Source: JAWVFM01 sp963823245 (GTDB taxonomy: Bacteria > Actinomycetota > Thermoleophilia > Solirubrobacterales > 70-9). Taken from it: a DNA stretch of 64,000 bases. Where the stretch lies: contig CAWGKQ010000003.1 in assembly GCA_963823245.1 (NCBI GenBank), forward strand, positions 62,001 through 126,000. The letters run 5' to 3'. A model generated the notes under the pieces. That model saw only the letters and a list, made by a program, of their open reading frames with translations. It made no database searches and was not told where the DNA came from. Both the position numbers and the translations under genes were made by a program. Below, piece by piece: positions 36,781 to 44,820 of this stretch (the first letter of the stretch is position 1; every line of letters begins with the position of its first letter).

Positions 36781-37977
36781 CTATGCGGCGCTGGCCGCCA
36801 GCCGCAGCACGGGGCGCGCCCGATAGGCGATCACCCAGGCTGCGAACGCCGCAGCGACGGCGAGCGCATAGCCCCGATGCGGGTGCCCCCCGCTCACCAG
36901 CACGCCCGCGACGGCGTTGCCGGCTGCGAGACCGACCACGATCGCCGTGATCATCCAGGTCGAGGCCTCGGTCGCCGTGCCGGGCGGTGCGACCTCGTCG
37001 ATCAGCGTGTAGAGCACCGCGCCCGCGGGCGCGAAGGCAAAGCCGCTGACGATGAGGAGCACGACGGAGTCGGCCTTGGTCGTCGTCAGGAGCAGCGGCG
37101 CGAACCCGAGCGCGATCAGCAGGCAGAGGCGGGGATAGCGCTCGGCGGCCGGCTTCGAGTGATGCCGCGAGCCGTACCACAGGCCGCCGAACATGCTGGC
37201 GGCGCCCTGGACCGAGATCAGGAGGCCGGAGAACGCCGGCGCGCCGAAGCTGGTGGCGAGAGCGGTCGTCGATATCTCCATCGCGCCGATCGCAGCGCCG
37301 AAGGCGACCTCCACGAGGACCAGGGCGACGACCGCCGGCGAGCGCAGCGCGCCCGCCCATCCCGTGTTCGAGGGCGCGCCACGCCACGACCGCGAGGCGG
37401 CGGAGACCGCGTAGACGAGCGTTCCCACCGTGGTGAAGGCGCCGTTCACGAGCACCGCCGTCCCGGGCGAGCCGGCGGCGGCGAGCGCGGCGGTCATGAG
37501 CGGGCCGACGACGAACGACACCTCCAGCAGGGCGGCGTCGAAGGCGAAGGCGCTCTGTCGCAGACGCGGGTCGGTGACGAGCGTCGACCACAGGGTCCGC
37601 ATGCAGGGCGACAGCGCGGGGATCGTCGCCCCGCTCGCGGCGCCGATCGCCGCCAGCGCCGCGGGCGGCGCCCCGGCCCGAGCTGCGAGGACGAGCGCGA
37701 TCAGCGACAGCGGGTTGAGCAGGCAGATCGGGACCAGGACCCGGGTCTGTCCGAACCTGTCGACGAGGCGCCCCTGAACGGGAAGCGAGAACGCAGCGGC
37801 GATCGCGGAAGCCGCCTCGACCACTCCGGCGACGGCGAACGAGCCGGTCTCGGCGCGGACGAGGAGGATCGTCGCCAGCGACAGGCCGGCGATCGGCAGC
37901 CGGCCGATACCCGCGCCGAGCATCGGCGTCCGGGCCCGCCGGATGGCGAGCAGGCGCTTGTAGGGCGTCGGGATCAT
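36781..37977 (-). CDS. Major facilitator superfamily transporter
   Basis: This 398-residue protein has about 12 hydrophobic helices arranged as two six-helix halves. The loop between helices 2 and 3 (GRLVDRFGQTRVLV) carries the MFS signature G-x-x-x-D-x-x-G-x-R. It resembles drug-exporter-like MFS proteins, but no substrate can be named. The region between its start (37977) and the coiled-coil gene at 38026 is short, so the two may be co-transcribed. The stop lies 43 bases from the uvrA start, with the SOS box between them. Confidence 0.85.
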   Translation of the reverse strand: MIPTPYKRLLAIRRARTPMLGAGIGRLPIAGLSLATILLVRAETGSFAVAGVVEAASAIAAAFSLPVQGRLVDRFGQTRVLVPICLLNPLSLIALVLAARAGAPPAALAAIGAASGATIPALSPCMRTLWSTLVTDPRLRQSAFAFDAALLEVSFVVGPLMTAALAAAGSPGTAVLVNGAFTTVGTLVYAVSAASRSWRGAPSNTGWAGALRSPAVVALVLVEVAFGAAIGAMEISTTALATSFGAPAFSGLLISVQGAASMFGGLWYGSRHHSKPAAERYPRLCLLIALGFAPLLLTTTKADSVVLLIVSGFAFAPAGAVLYTLIDEVAPPGTATEASTWMITAIVVGLAAGNAVAGVLVSGGHPHRGYALAVAAAFAAWVIAYRARPVLRLAASAA

Positions 37978-38025
37978 CGGCCCACCCAGGTAAGCAGGCG
38001 TGCCGGGCTCGGGATGTGCGGCGGG

Positions 38026-38541
38026 CTACTTGCCGGCCTTGGCGAGAACGTCGTCGAGAAGCGCCGTGGGGTCGTCGAGCGAGTACGAGCTCGCGAGCTC
38101 GGTCTCGATCTCCTCGCGCGAGGCGCCGTCGAGCGCCATCTTCATCGCCACCAGGCGAGCCGCCTGGGAGTCGGCAGTTGCGGCGGGCGGGGACGTCGGC
38201 GCTTCGGCGACCGGCTCGGGGTCGGGGACGACGGGTTGCTCCTCCGCCTTCTTCGCAGGCTCGGTCGGGGATGATCTGGCTGGGGAGGGCGCGGGGTCGG
38301 GCGCGGGTGGCGGGTCCGGGGGCGCCGGGCTGGACGAGCCGCCTCCGAAGCGCGACGTCAGCTCCTCGAGCGCCTTGCGCGCGCCCTCCACCTGGTCGCG
38401 GGCTTCGGCCTCCGCCCGGGCGCGGATCCCCTCGGCCTCCTTCTCGGCGGCAGCGACGATCTTCGCGGCCTCCTCCTGCGCCTCGGCGACGACCTTCCTG
38501 ACGGAGTCGGCAGCCTGCTGCGCGAGATCCTCGACGCTCAT
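38026..38541 (-). CDS. Coiled-coil protein with disordered middle
   Basis: This 171-residue protein starts with a long Ala/Glu-rich coiled coil (about residues 5-65, with AAAEKEAEGIRARAEAEA). A Pro/Glu/Ala-rich disordered section follows (70-125), then a helical C-terminal module (SQAARLVAMKMALDGASREE, about 128-168). The N-terminus resembles DivIVA-like or ATP-synthase b-like coiled coils, but no family is certain. It has a leaderless-type promoter of its own (TAGGCT) and is followed by the MFS gene. Confidence 0.7.
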   Translation of the reverse strand: MSVEDLAQQAADSVRKVVAEAQEEAAKIVAAAEKEAEGIRARAEAEARDQVEGARKALEELTSRFGGGSSSPAPPDPPPAPDPAPSPARSSPTEPAKKAEEQPVVPDPEPVAEAPTSPPAATADSQAARLVAMKMALDGASREEIETELASSYSLDDPTALLDDVLAKAGK

Positions 38542-38547
38542 GGTCGA

Positions 38548-38553
38548 AGCCTA
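38548..38553 (-). promoter_or_regulatory. -10 hexamer TAGGCT, leaderless coiled-coil gene
   Basis: TAGGCT on the minus strand is six bases before the ATG at 38541. Confidence 0.45.
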
Positions 38554-38627
38554 CCTTCGGGATCTCAAGGCACCGTCAACACGTCACCGAAGGGGGCGCG
38601 ATCCTTCGTTGTCGCGTTAACCGTCAT

Positions 38628-38804
38628 ATGGGCGGTCAGCACGACAGCGAGCGCGTGCGACGCGACGAGTGTCGTGTTGACGGCGATCGGGTGAGGGTCG
38701 AGCGGAGCGTTGCTGCGCTCGCCGCGCGCCGTCCTGCATTCGAGCGCGACCGCCGCCGCGACGCGGAGTTCATGCGGGGGCTCGACACGGGGGACGCCTT
38801 CTAG
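38628..38804 (+). CDS. Possible 58-residue basic protein
   Basis: An ATG after an AT-rich stretch opens a 58-residue frame (MGGQHDSERVRRDE to MRGLDTGDAF) rich in Arg and Asp. The second half has GC-rich third positions like real genes here, but the first half does not. There is no ribosome binding site and no recognisable family. It could be a small regulator or chance. Confidence 0.3.
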   Translation: MGGQHDSERVRRDECRVDGDRVRVERSVAALAARRPAFERDRRRDAEFMRGLDTGDAF

Positions 38805-38863
38805 GGCATTTGCGGGCGCCACTTTCGGGGGGCGCAAAGAGAAGCGGTGGGGTTGACGTTCGC

Positions 38864-39406
38864 ATGAACGCTCGACTCCGCCTCGCAATCTGCGCCACCG
38901 TCCTGGTCTGCGCCACCGCGCCACCAGCGGCCGCGTCGCCTCCGAGCGCCGCGCCGCGGTGCCCGGCGTGCGTGGTGGCCGCGCCCGCGCTTATCGACCT
39001 CGCGGGCGCGGTCTTCATCGGGGTCACGGCCGGCGAGGCCATCGATCGCGCGACCCGCGAGGTTGAGGACACCCACGCCGTCCACACCGGCGTGAGGGCC
39101 GCAAACCATCCCGGCGCCTTCCGCCAGTGGATCCGCTGGGCGAAGGGAAACGCCGCCTCCGGTCGTGCCGTCTGGAGAGCCTTCCACGGGAAGCTCATCC
39201 GTATCTACAGGTGGCTTCGCCGCTCCTACACGCCGAGGAAGCTCAGGAAGAGGCTCCCGCGAGCCGCCGTCGCCTGCGTCCTCAGCGGAACCGTCACCGG
39301 CCTTCGCACCGGGAGCGTCGAGCAGGCCGGCTGGGCCTGCCTCGGCGGAGCGCTCGGTGCACTCGGGGCCGCAAAGGCCAACGCAGCCGGGGATAGCGCC
39401 AGGTGA
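38864..39406 (+). CDS. Secreted protein of unknown function
   Basis: The ATG at 38864 gives 180 residues with a signal peptide (LAICATVLVCATAPPAAAS) and a CPAC cysteine pair near residue 32. A hydrophobic segment follows (ALIDLAGAVFIGVTAGEAI), then a strongly basic helical region (KLIRIYRWLRRSYTPRKLRKR) and a Gly/Ala-rich C-terminal hydrophobic stretch (WACLGGALGALGAA). This layout resembles membrane-inserting peptides or an immunity/bacteriocin-like protein, but no family matches. It is coupled to the next 46-residue protein by TGATG. Confidence 0.65.
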   Translation: MNARLRLAICATVLVCATAPPAAASPPSAAPRCPACVVAAPALIDLAGAVFIGVTAGEAIDRATREVEDTHAVHTGVRAANHPGAFRQWIRWAKGNAASGRAVWRAFHGKLIRIYRWLRRSYTPRKLRKRLPRAAVACVLSGTVTGLRTGSVEQAGWACLGGALGALGAAKANAAGDSAR

Positions 39407-39546
39407 TGCCGAGGATCCTCGTGACCGCGCTCATCCTGGCGGCGATCTTCGCCCTCGTCTACTGGCAGGCGAGCCTCTTCGCCGCCGCGGCATCGGTCGT
39501 GGCCGCCGCCGGGGTGAGTCTGGCGTTCAACCTCCTGGCCCGCTAG
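39406..39546 (+). CDS. 46-residue membrane protein with two hydrophobic segments
   Basis: The ATG overlaps the previous stop (TGATG). The product begins MPRILVTALILAAIFALVYW and is hydrophobic almost throughout, with two likely helices (residues 3-20 and 22-42). The stop overlaps the convergent uvrB stop in a shared CTAG. It mirrors the 40-residue protein at 33659 that faces uvrA. Function unknown; a partner of the secreted protein upstream is likely. Confidence 0.6.
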   Translation: MPRILVTALILAAIFALVYWQASLFAAAASVVAAAGVSLAFNLLAR

Positions 39547-41546
39547 GCCCGCATCGCCTCGAGGTCGCGGCGCAGCTCCTTGAGCTCGTCGCGGATCCGC
39601 GCGGCCTCCTCGAAGCGAAGGTCCTCGGCCGCAGCGAGCATCTCCTCCTCGAGCTCCACGATGATCTTCTCGAGCTCGTCCGGCCCCTTGATCGGCTCGC
39701 CGTCGCGGTGCAGGGCGCGCTTGCGCCGCGCCGGGGCCGACCGCGATTCCATCGCGAGGAAATCGGAGATGTCCGAGATTCCCTTCTGAACGGTCTCCGG
39801 CGTGATGCCGTGCTCGCGGTTGTATTCGAGCTGGATCTCGCGGCGGCGGTCGGTCTCGGCGATCGCCACCCGCATCGCCTCGGTCTCGCGGTCGGCGTAC
39901 ATGAGCACACGGCCGCGCACGTTCCGCGCGGCCCGGCCAATCGTCTGGATCAGGCTCGTCTCGCCCCGCAGGAACCCCTCCTTGTCGGCGTCGAGAATGG
40001 CAACGAGCGACACCTCGGGCAGGTCGAGGCCCTCGCGAAGGAGGTTGACGCCGACGAGGACGTCGTACTCGCCGAGCCGGAGATCGCGAATGATCTGGAT
40101 CCGCTCGATCGTGTCGACCTCGGAGTGCAGGTAGCGCACCCGGAAGCCGTGCTCCAGCAGGTATCCGGTGAGGTCCTCGGCCATCTTCTTGGTCAGCGTC
40201 GTCACCAGGACCCGCTCGCCGATCTCGGCCCGCTTCCGGACCTCCTCCATCAGGTCGTCGATCTGGTTGCGCGTCGCGCGGACGTCGACCTCCGGGTCGA
40301 CGATCCCGGTAGGGCGCACGATCTGCTCGACGATCCGCTTCGAGGAGCTGCGCTCGAACTCGCCCGGGGTCGCCGAGACCAACACGAGCTGACCGACCCG
40401 GTCGAGGAACTCGTCGAACCGGAGCGGCCGGTTGTCGATCGCCGACGGCAGACGGAATCCGAAGTCCACGAGGGTCTGCTTGCGCGAGCGGTCGCCCTCG
40501 TACATGCCTCCGAGCTGGGGGACCGTCTGATGCGATTCGTCGACGAAGACGAGGAAGTCGTCCGGGAAGTAGTCGATCAGCGTGTGCGGGGGGCTCCCCG
40601 GCTCGCGTCCATCGAGGATTCGGGAGTAGTTCTCGATGCCGTTGCAGAAGCCGAGCTCCTTCAGCATCTCGAGGTCGTACTCGGTTCGCTGCCGCAGCCG
40701 ATGGGCCTCGAGCTCCTTGCCCCGCTCCCCGAACCAGGCGAGCCGCTCGTCCATCTCCCGCTTGATCTCGATCACCGCCCGTTCGAGGGTCTCCTCCTCG
40801 GTCACGTAGTGCGTCGCGGGCCAGACCGCCACGTGGTCGATCTCGTCGAGGATCTCCCCCGTCAGCGGGTCGAAATGCTGCACGCGCTCGACCTCGTCGC
40901 CGAAGAGCGTGATGCGGTATGCGGTTTCGGCGTAGGCGGGAAAGATCTCCACCACCTCGCCCTTCGAGCGGAAGGTCCCACGGGAGAGCACCGTGTCGTT
41001 CCGCTGGTACTGCATCCCGACGAGCTTGCGGAAGAGCGTGTTGCGGTCGACCTCCTCGCCGACCTTGAAGAGCTGCATCTGGCGTCTGTAGAGCTCGGGT
41101 GAGCCGATGCCGTAAATGCACGAGACCGAGGCGACGATCACCACGTCGCGGCGGGCGAGGAGCGCCGCGGTGGCGGAGTGCCGGAGACGGTCGATCTCGT
41201 CGTTGATCGACGAGTCCTTCTCGATGTAGAGGTCCTGCGCAGGCACGTAGGCCTCGGGCTGGTAGTAGTCGTAGTAGCTGACGAAGTACTCGACCGAGTT
41301 CTCGCGGAAGAACTCACGGAACTCGTTGCAGAGCTGCGCGGCGAGCGTCTTGTTGTGAGCGATGACGAGTGAGGGACGTCCGAGCTCGGCGATCACGCCG
41401 GCCATCGTGAAGGTCTTCCCCGTCCCGGTCGCGCCGAGCAGGGTCGTGAACCGCTCGCCCGCGGTGATCCCCTCGGCCAGGCTGGCGATGGCCTTCGGCT
41501 GGTCGGCCGTTGCAGTGTAGGCGGGGTTGAGGCCGAATTCGGGCAC
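39543..41546 (-). CDS. uvrB: Excinuclease ABC subunit B, UvrB
   Basis: UvrB is the damage-verification helicase of nucleotide-excision repair. Motifs include Walker A GATGTGKTFT near residue 40, the beta-hairpin YYDYYQPEAYVP, DEXX-like FVDESHQTVPQ, helicase motif VI QTIGRAARNVRG and a C-terminal UVR motif (KIIVELEEEMLAAAEDL). The GTG at 41546 (MPEFGLNPAY) fits the family start and gives 667 residues. It lies seven bases after a -10 hexamer TATCGT, so a GTG at 41555 and the frame to 41636 are less likely. A weak half LexA site lies upstream. Confidence 0.95.
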   Translation of the reverse strand: MPEFGLNPAYTATADQPKAIASLAEGITAGERFTTLLGATGTGKTFTMAGVIAELGRPSLVIAHNKTLAAQLCNEFREFFRENSVEYFVSYYDYYQPEAYVPAQDLYIEKDSSINDEIDRLRHSATAALLARRDVVIVASVSCIYGIGSPELYRRQMQLFKVGEEVDRNTLFRKLVGMQYQRNDTVLSRGTFRSKGEVVEIFPAYAETAYRITLFGDEVERVQHFDPLTGEILDEIDHVAVWPATHYVTEEETLERAVIEIKREMDERLAWFGERGKELEAHRLRQRTEYDLEMLKELGFCNGIENYSRILDGREPGSPPHTLIDYFPDDFLVFVDESHQTVPQLGGMYEGDRSRKQTLVDFGFRLPSAIDNRPLRFDEFLDRVGQLVLVSATPGEFERSSSKRIVEQIVRPTGIVDPEVDVRATRNQIDDLMEEVRKRAEIGERVLVTTLTKKMAEDLTGYLLEHGFRVRYLHSEVDTIERIQIIRDLRLGEYDVLVGVNLLREGLDLPEVSLVAILDADKEGFLRGETSLIQTIGRAARNVRGRVLMYADRETEAMRVAIAETDRRREIQLEYNREHGITPETVQKGISDISDFLAMESRSAPARRKRALHRDGEPIKGPDELEKIIVELEEEMLAAAEDLRFEEAARIRDELKELRRDLEAMRA

Positions 41547-41553
41547 TCGGATC

Positions 41554-41559
41554 ACGATA
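41554..41559 (-). promoter_or_regulatory. -10 hexamer TATCGT, leaderless uvrB
   Basis: TATCGT on the minus strand is seven bases before the GTG at 41546. Upstream, CGAACGCTAGCTGG retains only half of a LexA box. Confidence 0.45.
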
Positions 41560-41571
41560 GCCGGGCGCCCA

Positions 41572-41812
41572 GCTAGCGTTCGAGCTCCGAGGAGACCCGC
41601 TCTGGCAGGGACGCTGGGCCTGACGGTGATCGCCATCGCGCTCGCCCCCGCCTCGTCGCGCGGCGCACCTCGACCTGCCCTCCCCGTTTGCGGGCGTGGG
41701 CAACCTCGCCGCCCCGTACGCGTGGACGGGCACGCTCACGGCGTCGTTCCCTGGCGCGCCCGACGTGCCGTTCGCGGGTACCAGCTTCCACGCGCGGATG
41801 AAGCGCCTCTGA
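41572..41812 (+). pseudogene. Remnant of a plus-strand gene between uvrB and the MFS gene
   Basis: The last 183 bases (41630-41812) read on the plus strand as GVGNLAAPYAWTGTLTASF then PDVPFAGTSFHARMKRL and a stop, with about 94 percent GC in third positions. The opposite-strand frame there, the tail of the MFS protein, is an Arg-rich jumble. Upstream pieces in other frames also look coding (GDPLWQGRWA; LTVIAIALAPASSRG), so the gene seems broken more than once or truncated. It looks like the C-terminus of a secreted beta-rich protein. No family is recognised. Confidence 0.5.
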
Positions 41813-43009
41813 GCGCGCGAACGCGACCCGAGCGCCGATGGCCGCGAGGAGCGCGGCGACTCCGCCCAGGATGAGCCCGGACCTCGGGCCGAGCGCCTCT
41901 GCCAGCCACCCCGTGAGCGGCCCGCCGATCGGGGTCGAGCCCAGGAAGACGATCCCGTACAGCGCCATCACCCGGCCCCGCATCGCCGGCTCCACGCGCA
42001 GCTGAAGCTGTGAGTTCACGCCCGCTGCGAACGTGATGCTGGCAGCGCCGAGCGGGACCATCGCGGCGATTTCGAGCGGAAACGTCGGCGCGGCCGCCGC
42101 GATAAGCCCGAAGAGGCCGAAGGCCGCCGCCGACAGCGTTATCAGCCGGGGGCCCGTGGCCCCCCGCGCCCCTGTCGCCAGCGCCCCAACGATCGCCCCA
42201 GCTCCCATCGCCGCGAGGAGAAGGGCGTAGCCGGACGCATCCTGGCCGAACGTGAAGTGGGCGAGAAGCGGCAGGACGGTCTGGAAGTTGAAGGCGAGCG
42301 TCCCGACCAGCGCCATCATCGCGAGCGGTATCGCGAGCGCGGGGGTCCGGCCGACGTATCGGATCGCGGCGCGGACGGCGCCGCGCTCGTGCGCGGCCCG
42401 AGGCGCGGGCCTCAGGAGCTCGGGATCCATGCCGCGGAGGGCGACGATCATGACCCCGAAGGTCAGGGCGTTGAGTCCGAAGCACGGCGCGACGCCGAGC
42501 ACCGCGATGAGGGCTCCCGCGATCGCGGGGCCGATGATCCGCGACGAATGGATGATCACGCTGTTGAGGCTCACCGCGTTGACCACGCGATCGGCGCCGA
42601 CCATCTCGATCACGAAGCTCTGCCGCGCGGGATTGTCGATCGAGTTGATGCTCCCGCGCGCGAACGCCATGGTGAAAACCATCCAGGGAGCGACAACGCC
42701 GGCGGCCGTTACGGCGAAGAGCCCGAGCGCCGGCAGTGCCATCGCCGCCTGCGTGTAGGTGAGTAGCCGGCGCTTCGGCACGCGATCGGCCACCACGCCG
42801 CCGAGGGCGGCGAACAGGAGGAACGGCGCGAATTGGGCCGCCGTCAGGGCCCCGACCGCGATGCCGCTGCCCGTCAGGGTCAGAATCAGCCACGCCTCCG
42901 CGACCATCTGCATCCAGTTGCCGGACAGCGACACGAGCTGCCCCGTGAAGTAGCGGCGGTAGTTCGGGACGGCGAGGGAGCTGAATGAGCGGCGGAGCGC
43001 GACCGTCAA
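41573..43009 (-). CDS. MFS efflux transporter of the marR operon
   Basis: This 478-residue frame has about 12 transmembrane helices up to residue 400. It contains the loop signature GGVVADRVPKRRLL after helix 2 and the EmrB/MdtG-like DNPARQSFV segment, placing it with MFS_3 exporters (enterobactin or macrolide type). The last 75 residues are an Arg-rich tail that overlaps a plus-strand coding remnant, so the true C-terminus may lie near 41815 after a frame break. The GTG/ATG start overlaps the marR stop. MarR pairing suggests drug or phenolic export. Substrate unknown. Confidence 0.8.
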   Translation of the reverse strand: MTVALRRSFSSLAVPNYRRYFTGQLVSLSGNWMQMVAEAWLILTLTGSGIAVGALTAAQFAPFLLFAALGGVVADRVPKRRLLTYTQAAMALPALGLFAVTAAGVVAPWMVFTMAFARGSINSIDNPARQSFVIEMVGADRVVNAVSLNSVIIHSSRIIGPAIAGALIAVLGVAPCFGLNALTFGVMIVALRGMDPELLRPAPRAAHERGAVRAAIRYVGRTPALAIPLAMMALVGTLAFNFQTVLPLLAHFTFGQDASGYALLLAAMGAGAIVGALATGARGATGPRLITLSAAAFGLFGLIAAAAPTFPLEIAAMVPLGAASITFAAGVNSQLQLRVEPAMRGRVMALYGIVFLGSTPIGGPLTGWLAEALGPRSGLILGGVAALLAAIGARVAFARSEALHPRVEAGTRERHVGRARERRRERARPRVRGGEVAHARKRGGQVEVRRATRRGRARWRSPSGPASLPERVSSELER

Positions 43010-43464
43010 GACCGCTCGTCCTCGAGCAGGTCCTCGAGGAGCTCGGAGGCTCGCTCGAGGGTCGCGATCTCCTCAGCGTCAAGGGTTCGCAGGCGGGTAG
43101 CCAGGAATGCCGTCTTTCGGCGCCGCAGGCGGCGGATCAGGCCCGCGCCCTCTCCGGTCAGCCGCAGCGAGCAGCTCCGGCCGTCGCCGGGAGCGGGGAT
43201 GCGCTCGATCAGCCCGTCCTCCTCCAGCCTCGCGACGACGCGCGTCGCGGTCGGACGCTTGATGCGCTCGCGGTCCGCGAGCTCGCTCGGCGCAATGGGC
43301 CCGTGGCGTTCGATCGTCGCGAGCGCGGAGCCCTGCGAGGGGCTGAGCTCCGGCGCCGCCTCCTGGCGCAGCCGCCGCGCGCTGCGCGTGATCGCCAGGC
43401 GAAGGTGCGCAGCTACGTCGGCGACGCGCGCCTCGTTGCGGGGATCTACGGTCATAACCGCCAT
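43006..43464 (-). CDS. MarR-family transcriptional regulator
   Basis: This 152-residue regulator has the MarR winged helix (about residues 45-115): LSPSQGSALATIERHGPIAPSELA, then RPTATRVVARLEEDGLIER and the wing PAPGDGRSCSLRLT. MarR proteins repress efflux genes and are released by small aromatic or drug-like ligands. Its own start is covered by an AGTTAG-N9-CTAACT palindrome, so self-repression of the marR-MFS operon is likely. Its stop overlaps the exporter start by four bases. Confidence 0.9.
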   Translation of the reverse strand: MAVMTVDPRNEARVADVAAHLRLAITRSARRLRQEAAPELSPSQGSALATIERHGPIAPSELADRERIKRPTATRVVARLEEDGLIERIPAPGDGRSCSLRLTGEGAGLIRRLRRRKTAFLATRLRTLDAEEIATLERASELLEDLLEDERS

Positions 43465-43466
43465 GT

Positions 43467-43487
43467 AGTTAGCTTAGCGAACTAACT
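43467..43487. promoter_or_regulatory. MarR operator palindrome over the marR promoter
   Basis: AGTTAG (43467-43472) and CTAACT (43482-43487) form a perfect inverted repeat with a 9-base spacer. The minus-strand -10 hexamer TAAGCT (43471-43476) lies inside it, six bases before the marR ATG, so repressor binding would block a leaderless transcript. Confidence 0.65.
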
Positions 43488-43504
43488 TAAGCGACCGGGC
43501 CTTC

Positions 43505-43534
43505 TTGACTCGACGGCGCCCGGACGGATAGGGT
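43505..43534 (+). promoter_or_regulatory. Promoter of the surface-protein gene at 43598
   Basis: TTGACT (43505-43510) and TAGGGT (43529-43534) are separated by 18 bases, a good sigma-70 type pair. The start codon follows about 60 bases later after a GAAGGGGG ribosome binding site. Confidence 0.5.
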
Positions 43535-43597
43535 CGCCCTTCAGGGAACGGACCCCTCGCGGATGCCAGGGGCAACTCGATAGAAGGGGGAAACCCA

Positions 43598-44371
43598 GTG
43601 CTTACACGCATCAAGCGGCTGCCATCGCCGGCGCTCGTGATCTCGGCCATAGCCCTAATCGTCGCGGTCGGCGGCGGGACGTTCGCAATCGCGGCGATCA
43701 CCAACCCGAAGGTCAAGAGGATCTCCAAGCGCCAGGCGAACAAGCAGATCAGGAAGAAGGCGCCGGGCCTATCGGTGCTGCACGCCCAGAGCGCCGATAC
43801 GGCGACCAACGCGGATCACGCGACCACCGCGGACAAGGCGACGACCACCGACGCGGTGACGTCGTTCGCGTATGGCGCGGCCGGCGGGAGCACCAACAAG
43901 ACCGTGCTCGACGACTTCCACGGCCTGACGCTGACGGCATCGTGCACGGCGGGGGTGAACAACGGCCTCACGGTGAAGGCCACGTCGGCGACCGCCGGCG
44001 CCTATATCGCCTACGAGTCGTCCAGCCAGGGCGGCACCGGTGGGACCGCAACCGGCACGGTTCACAACGACTCCGTCTCGCTCGGCACGGCCCCGTTCAC
44101 GATCATGTCGCCGACCTCGTTCGTGAGCACGACGAACGGTACCGTCGGCGTCGGCTTCGCCACTGGGCAGATCGTGTACGCGAAGCCGGGTGCAGGCAAC
44201 CGGGTGAGCGTGACGTGGCAATACGCGTCCAACGCGGCGGGCCATCCCTGCCTCTGGACGGGAACAGCCACCGGCACCGACGACGGTCCGCCGGATGTTG
44301 CGAGCGGTCCCGCGTCGAAGGTTCGCGCCTCCAGCGTGACTTCGGAGCGGCGGCTCCGCCACGCCCACTGA
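43598..44371 (+). CDS. Anchored surface protein with Ala/Asp/Thr repeats
   Basis: This 257-residue protein has a signal anchor near residues 10-33 (ALVISAIALIVAVGGGTFAIAA), then a basic stretch (KRISKRQANKQIRKK). An A-D-x-A-T-x-A-D heptad-like linker follows (SADTATNADHATTADKATTTD), and the C-terminal domain of about 150 residues is Thr/Gly/Val-rich and beta-like. This plan is common in Solirubrobacterales surface proteins of unknown function. The GTG start has a ribosome binding site. A strong terminator follows at 44401. Confidence 0.72.
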   Translation: MLTRIKRLPSPALVISAIALIVAVGGGTFAIAAITNPKVKRISKRQANKQIRKKAPGLSVLHAQSADTATNADHATTADKATTTDAVTSFAYGAAGGSTNKTVLDDFHGLTLTASCTAGVNNGLTVKATSATAGAYIAYESSSQGGTGGTATGTVHNDSVSLGTAPFTIMSPTSFVSTTNGTVGVGFATGQIVYAKPGAGNRVSVTWQYASNAAGHPCLWTGTATGTDDGPPDVASGPASKVRASSVTSERRLRHAH

Positions 44372-44400
44372 GCCAGGCGTAACGGAACGCAACGTCGAGA

Positions 44401-44436
44401 GCGCCGCGCCCCTCCGGGGGCGCGGCGCTTTCGCTT
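44401..44436 (+). terminator. Intrinsic terminator after the surface-protein gene
   Basis: GCGCCGCGCCCC (44401-44412) pairs with 44417-44428 around TCCG, followed by TTTCGCTT. It is the clearest terminator in the window. Confidence 0.85.
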
Positions 44437-44441
44437 AAGGT
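44436..44441 (+). promoter_or_regulatory. -10 hexamer TAAGGT, leaderless DoxX-like gene
   Basis: TAAGGT is followed by six bases and the ATG at 44448. It begins at the end of the terminator T tract. Confidence 0.45.
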
Positions 44442-44447
44442 CCGGCC

Positions 44448-44816
44448 ATGCGAACGCCGCAGCGCCTGCTCACCGGATTCTTCGTCTTCGCCGGGACGAT
44501 GCACTTCGTCCGCCCTGCCTATTACCGGGCGATCATGCCGCCGTACCTGCCCCGTCACCGCGAGGCGGTGGTGGTGAGCGGAATCGCCGAGATCGTTGGG
44601 GGCGCCGCCGTCGCCTCGGAGCGCACGCGCCCGCTGGCGCGCTGGTGGCTGCTCGCCCTCCTCGCGGCTGTCTTTCCCGCCAACGTCCACATGGCGGTCA
44701 ACCCCGACCATGTCCGCGGCCTCGACCTCGACCGGATCCCGCGATGGGCGCTCTGGGCCCGCCTCCCGCTTCAGCCGCTGATGATGTGGTGGGTGTGGCG
44801 GGCCACGGCAGAGTAG
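44448..44816 (+). CDS. DoxX-like four-helix membrane protein
   Basis: This 122-residue protein has four hydrophobic helices and the family features FAGTMHFVRP in the first helix region and NVHMAVNP between helices 3 and 4. DoxX-like proteins are small membrane proteins linked to oxidative stress or thiosulfate oxidation, with no settled activity. It stands alone, with a leaderless-type promoter, and is convergent with the lytic transglycosylase gene. Confidence 0.85.
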   Translation: MRTPQRLLTGFFVFAGTMHFVRPAYYRAIMPPYLPRHREAVVVSGIAEIVGGAAVASERTRPLARWWLLALLAAVFPANVHMAVNPDHVRGLDLDRIPRWALWARLPLQPLMMWWVWRATAE

Positions 44817-44820
44817 ACCG

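Larger units (their letters stand above)
38542..38863. other. 322-bp region with no certain gene
   Basis: Apart from the minus-strand promoter at 38548 and one weak small frame (38628-38804), I see no convincing coding sequence, RNA or repeat. The part around 38600-38630 is AT-richer (GTTAACCGTCATATG) and may hold a promoter for the genes to the right. Confidence 0.5.

Noticed and set aside
38565..38924. 119-codon minus-strand frame in the 38.6 kb gap
   Set aside because: No ribosome binding site, no conserved-looking motif, and it overlaps the start of the secreted-protein gene on the other strand.
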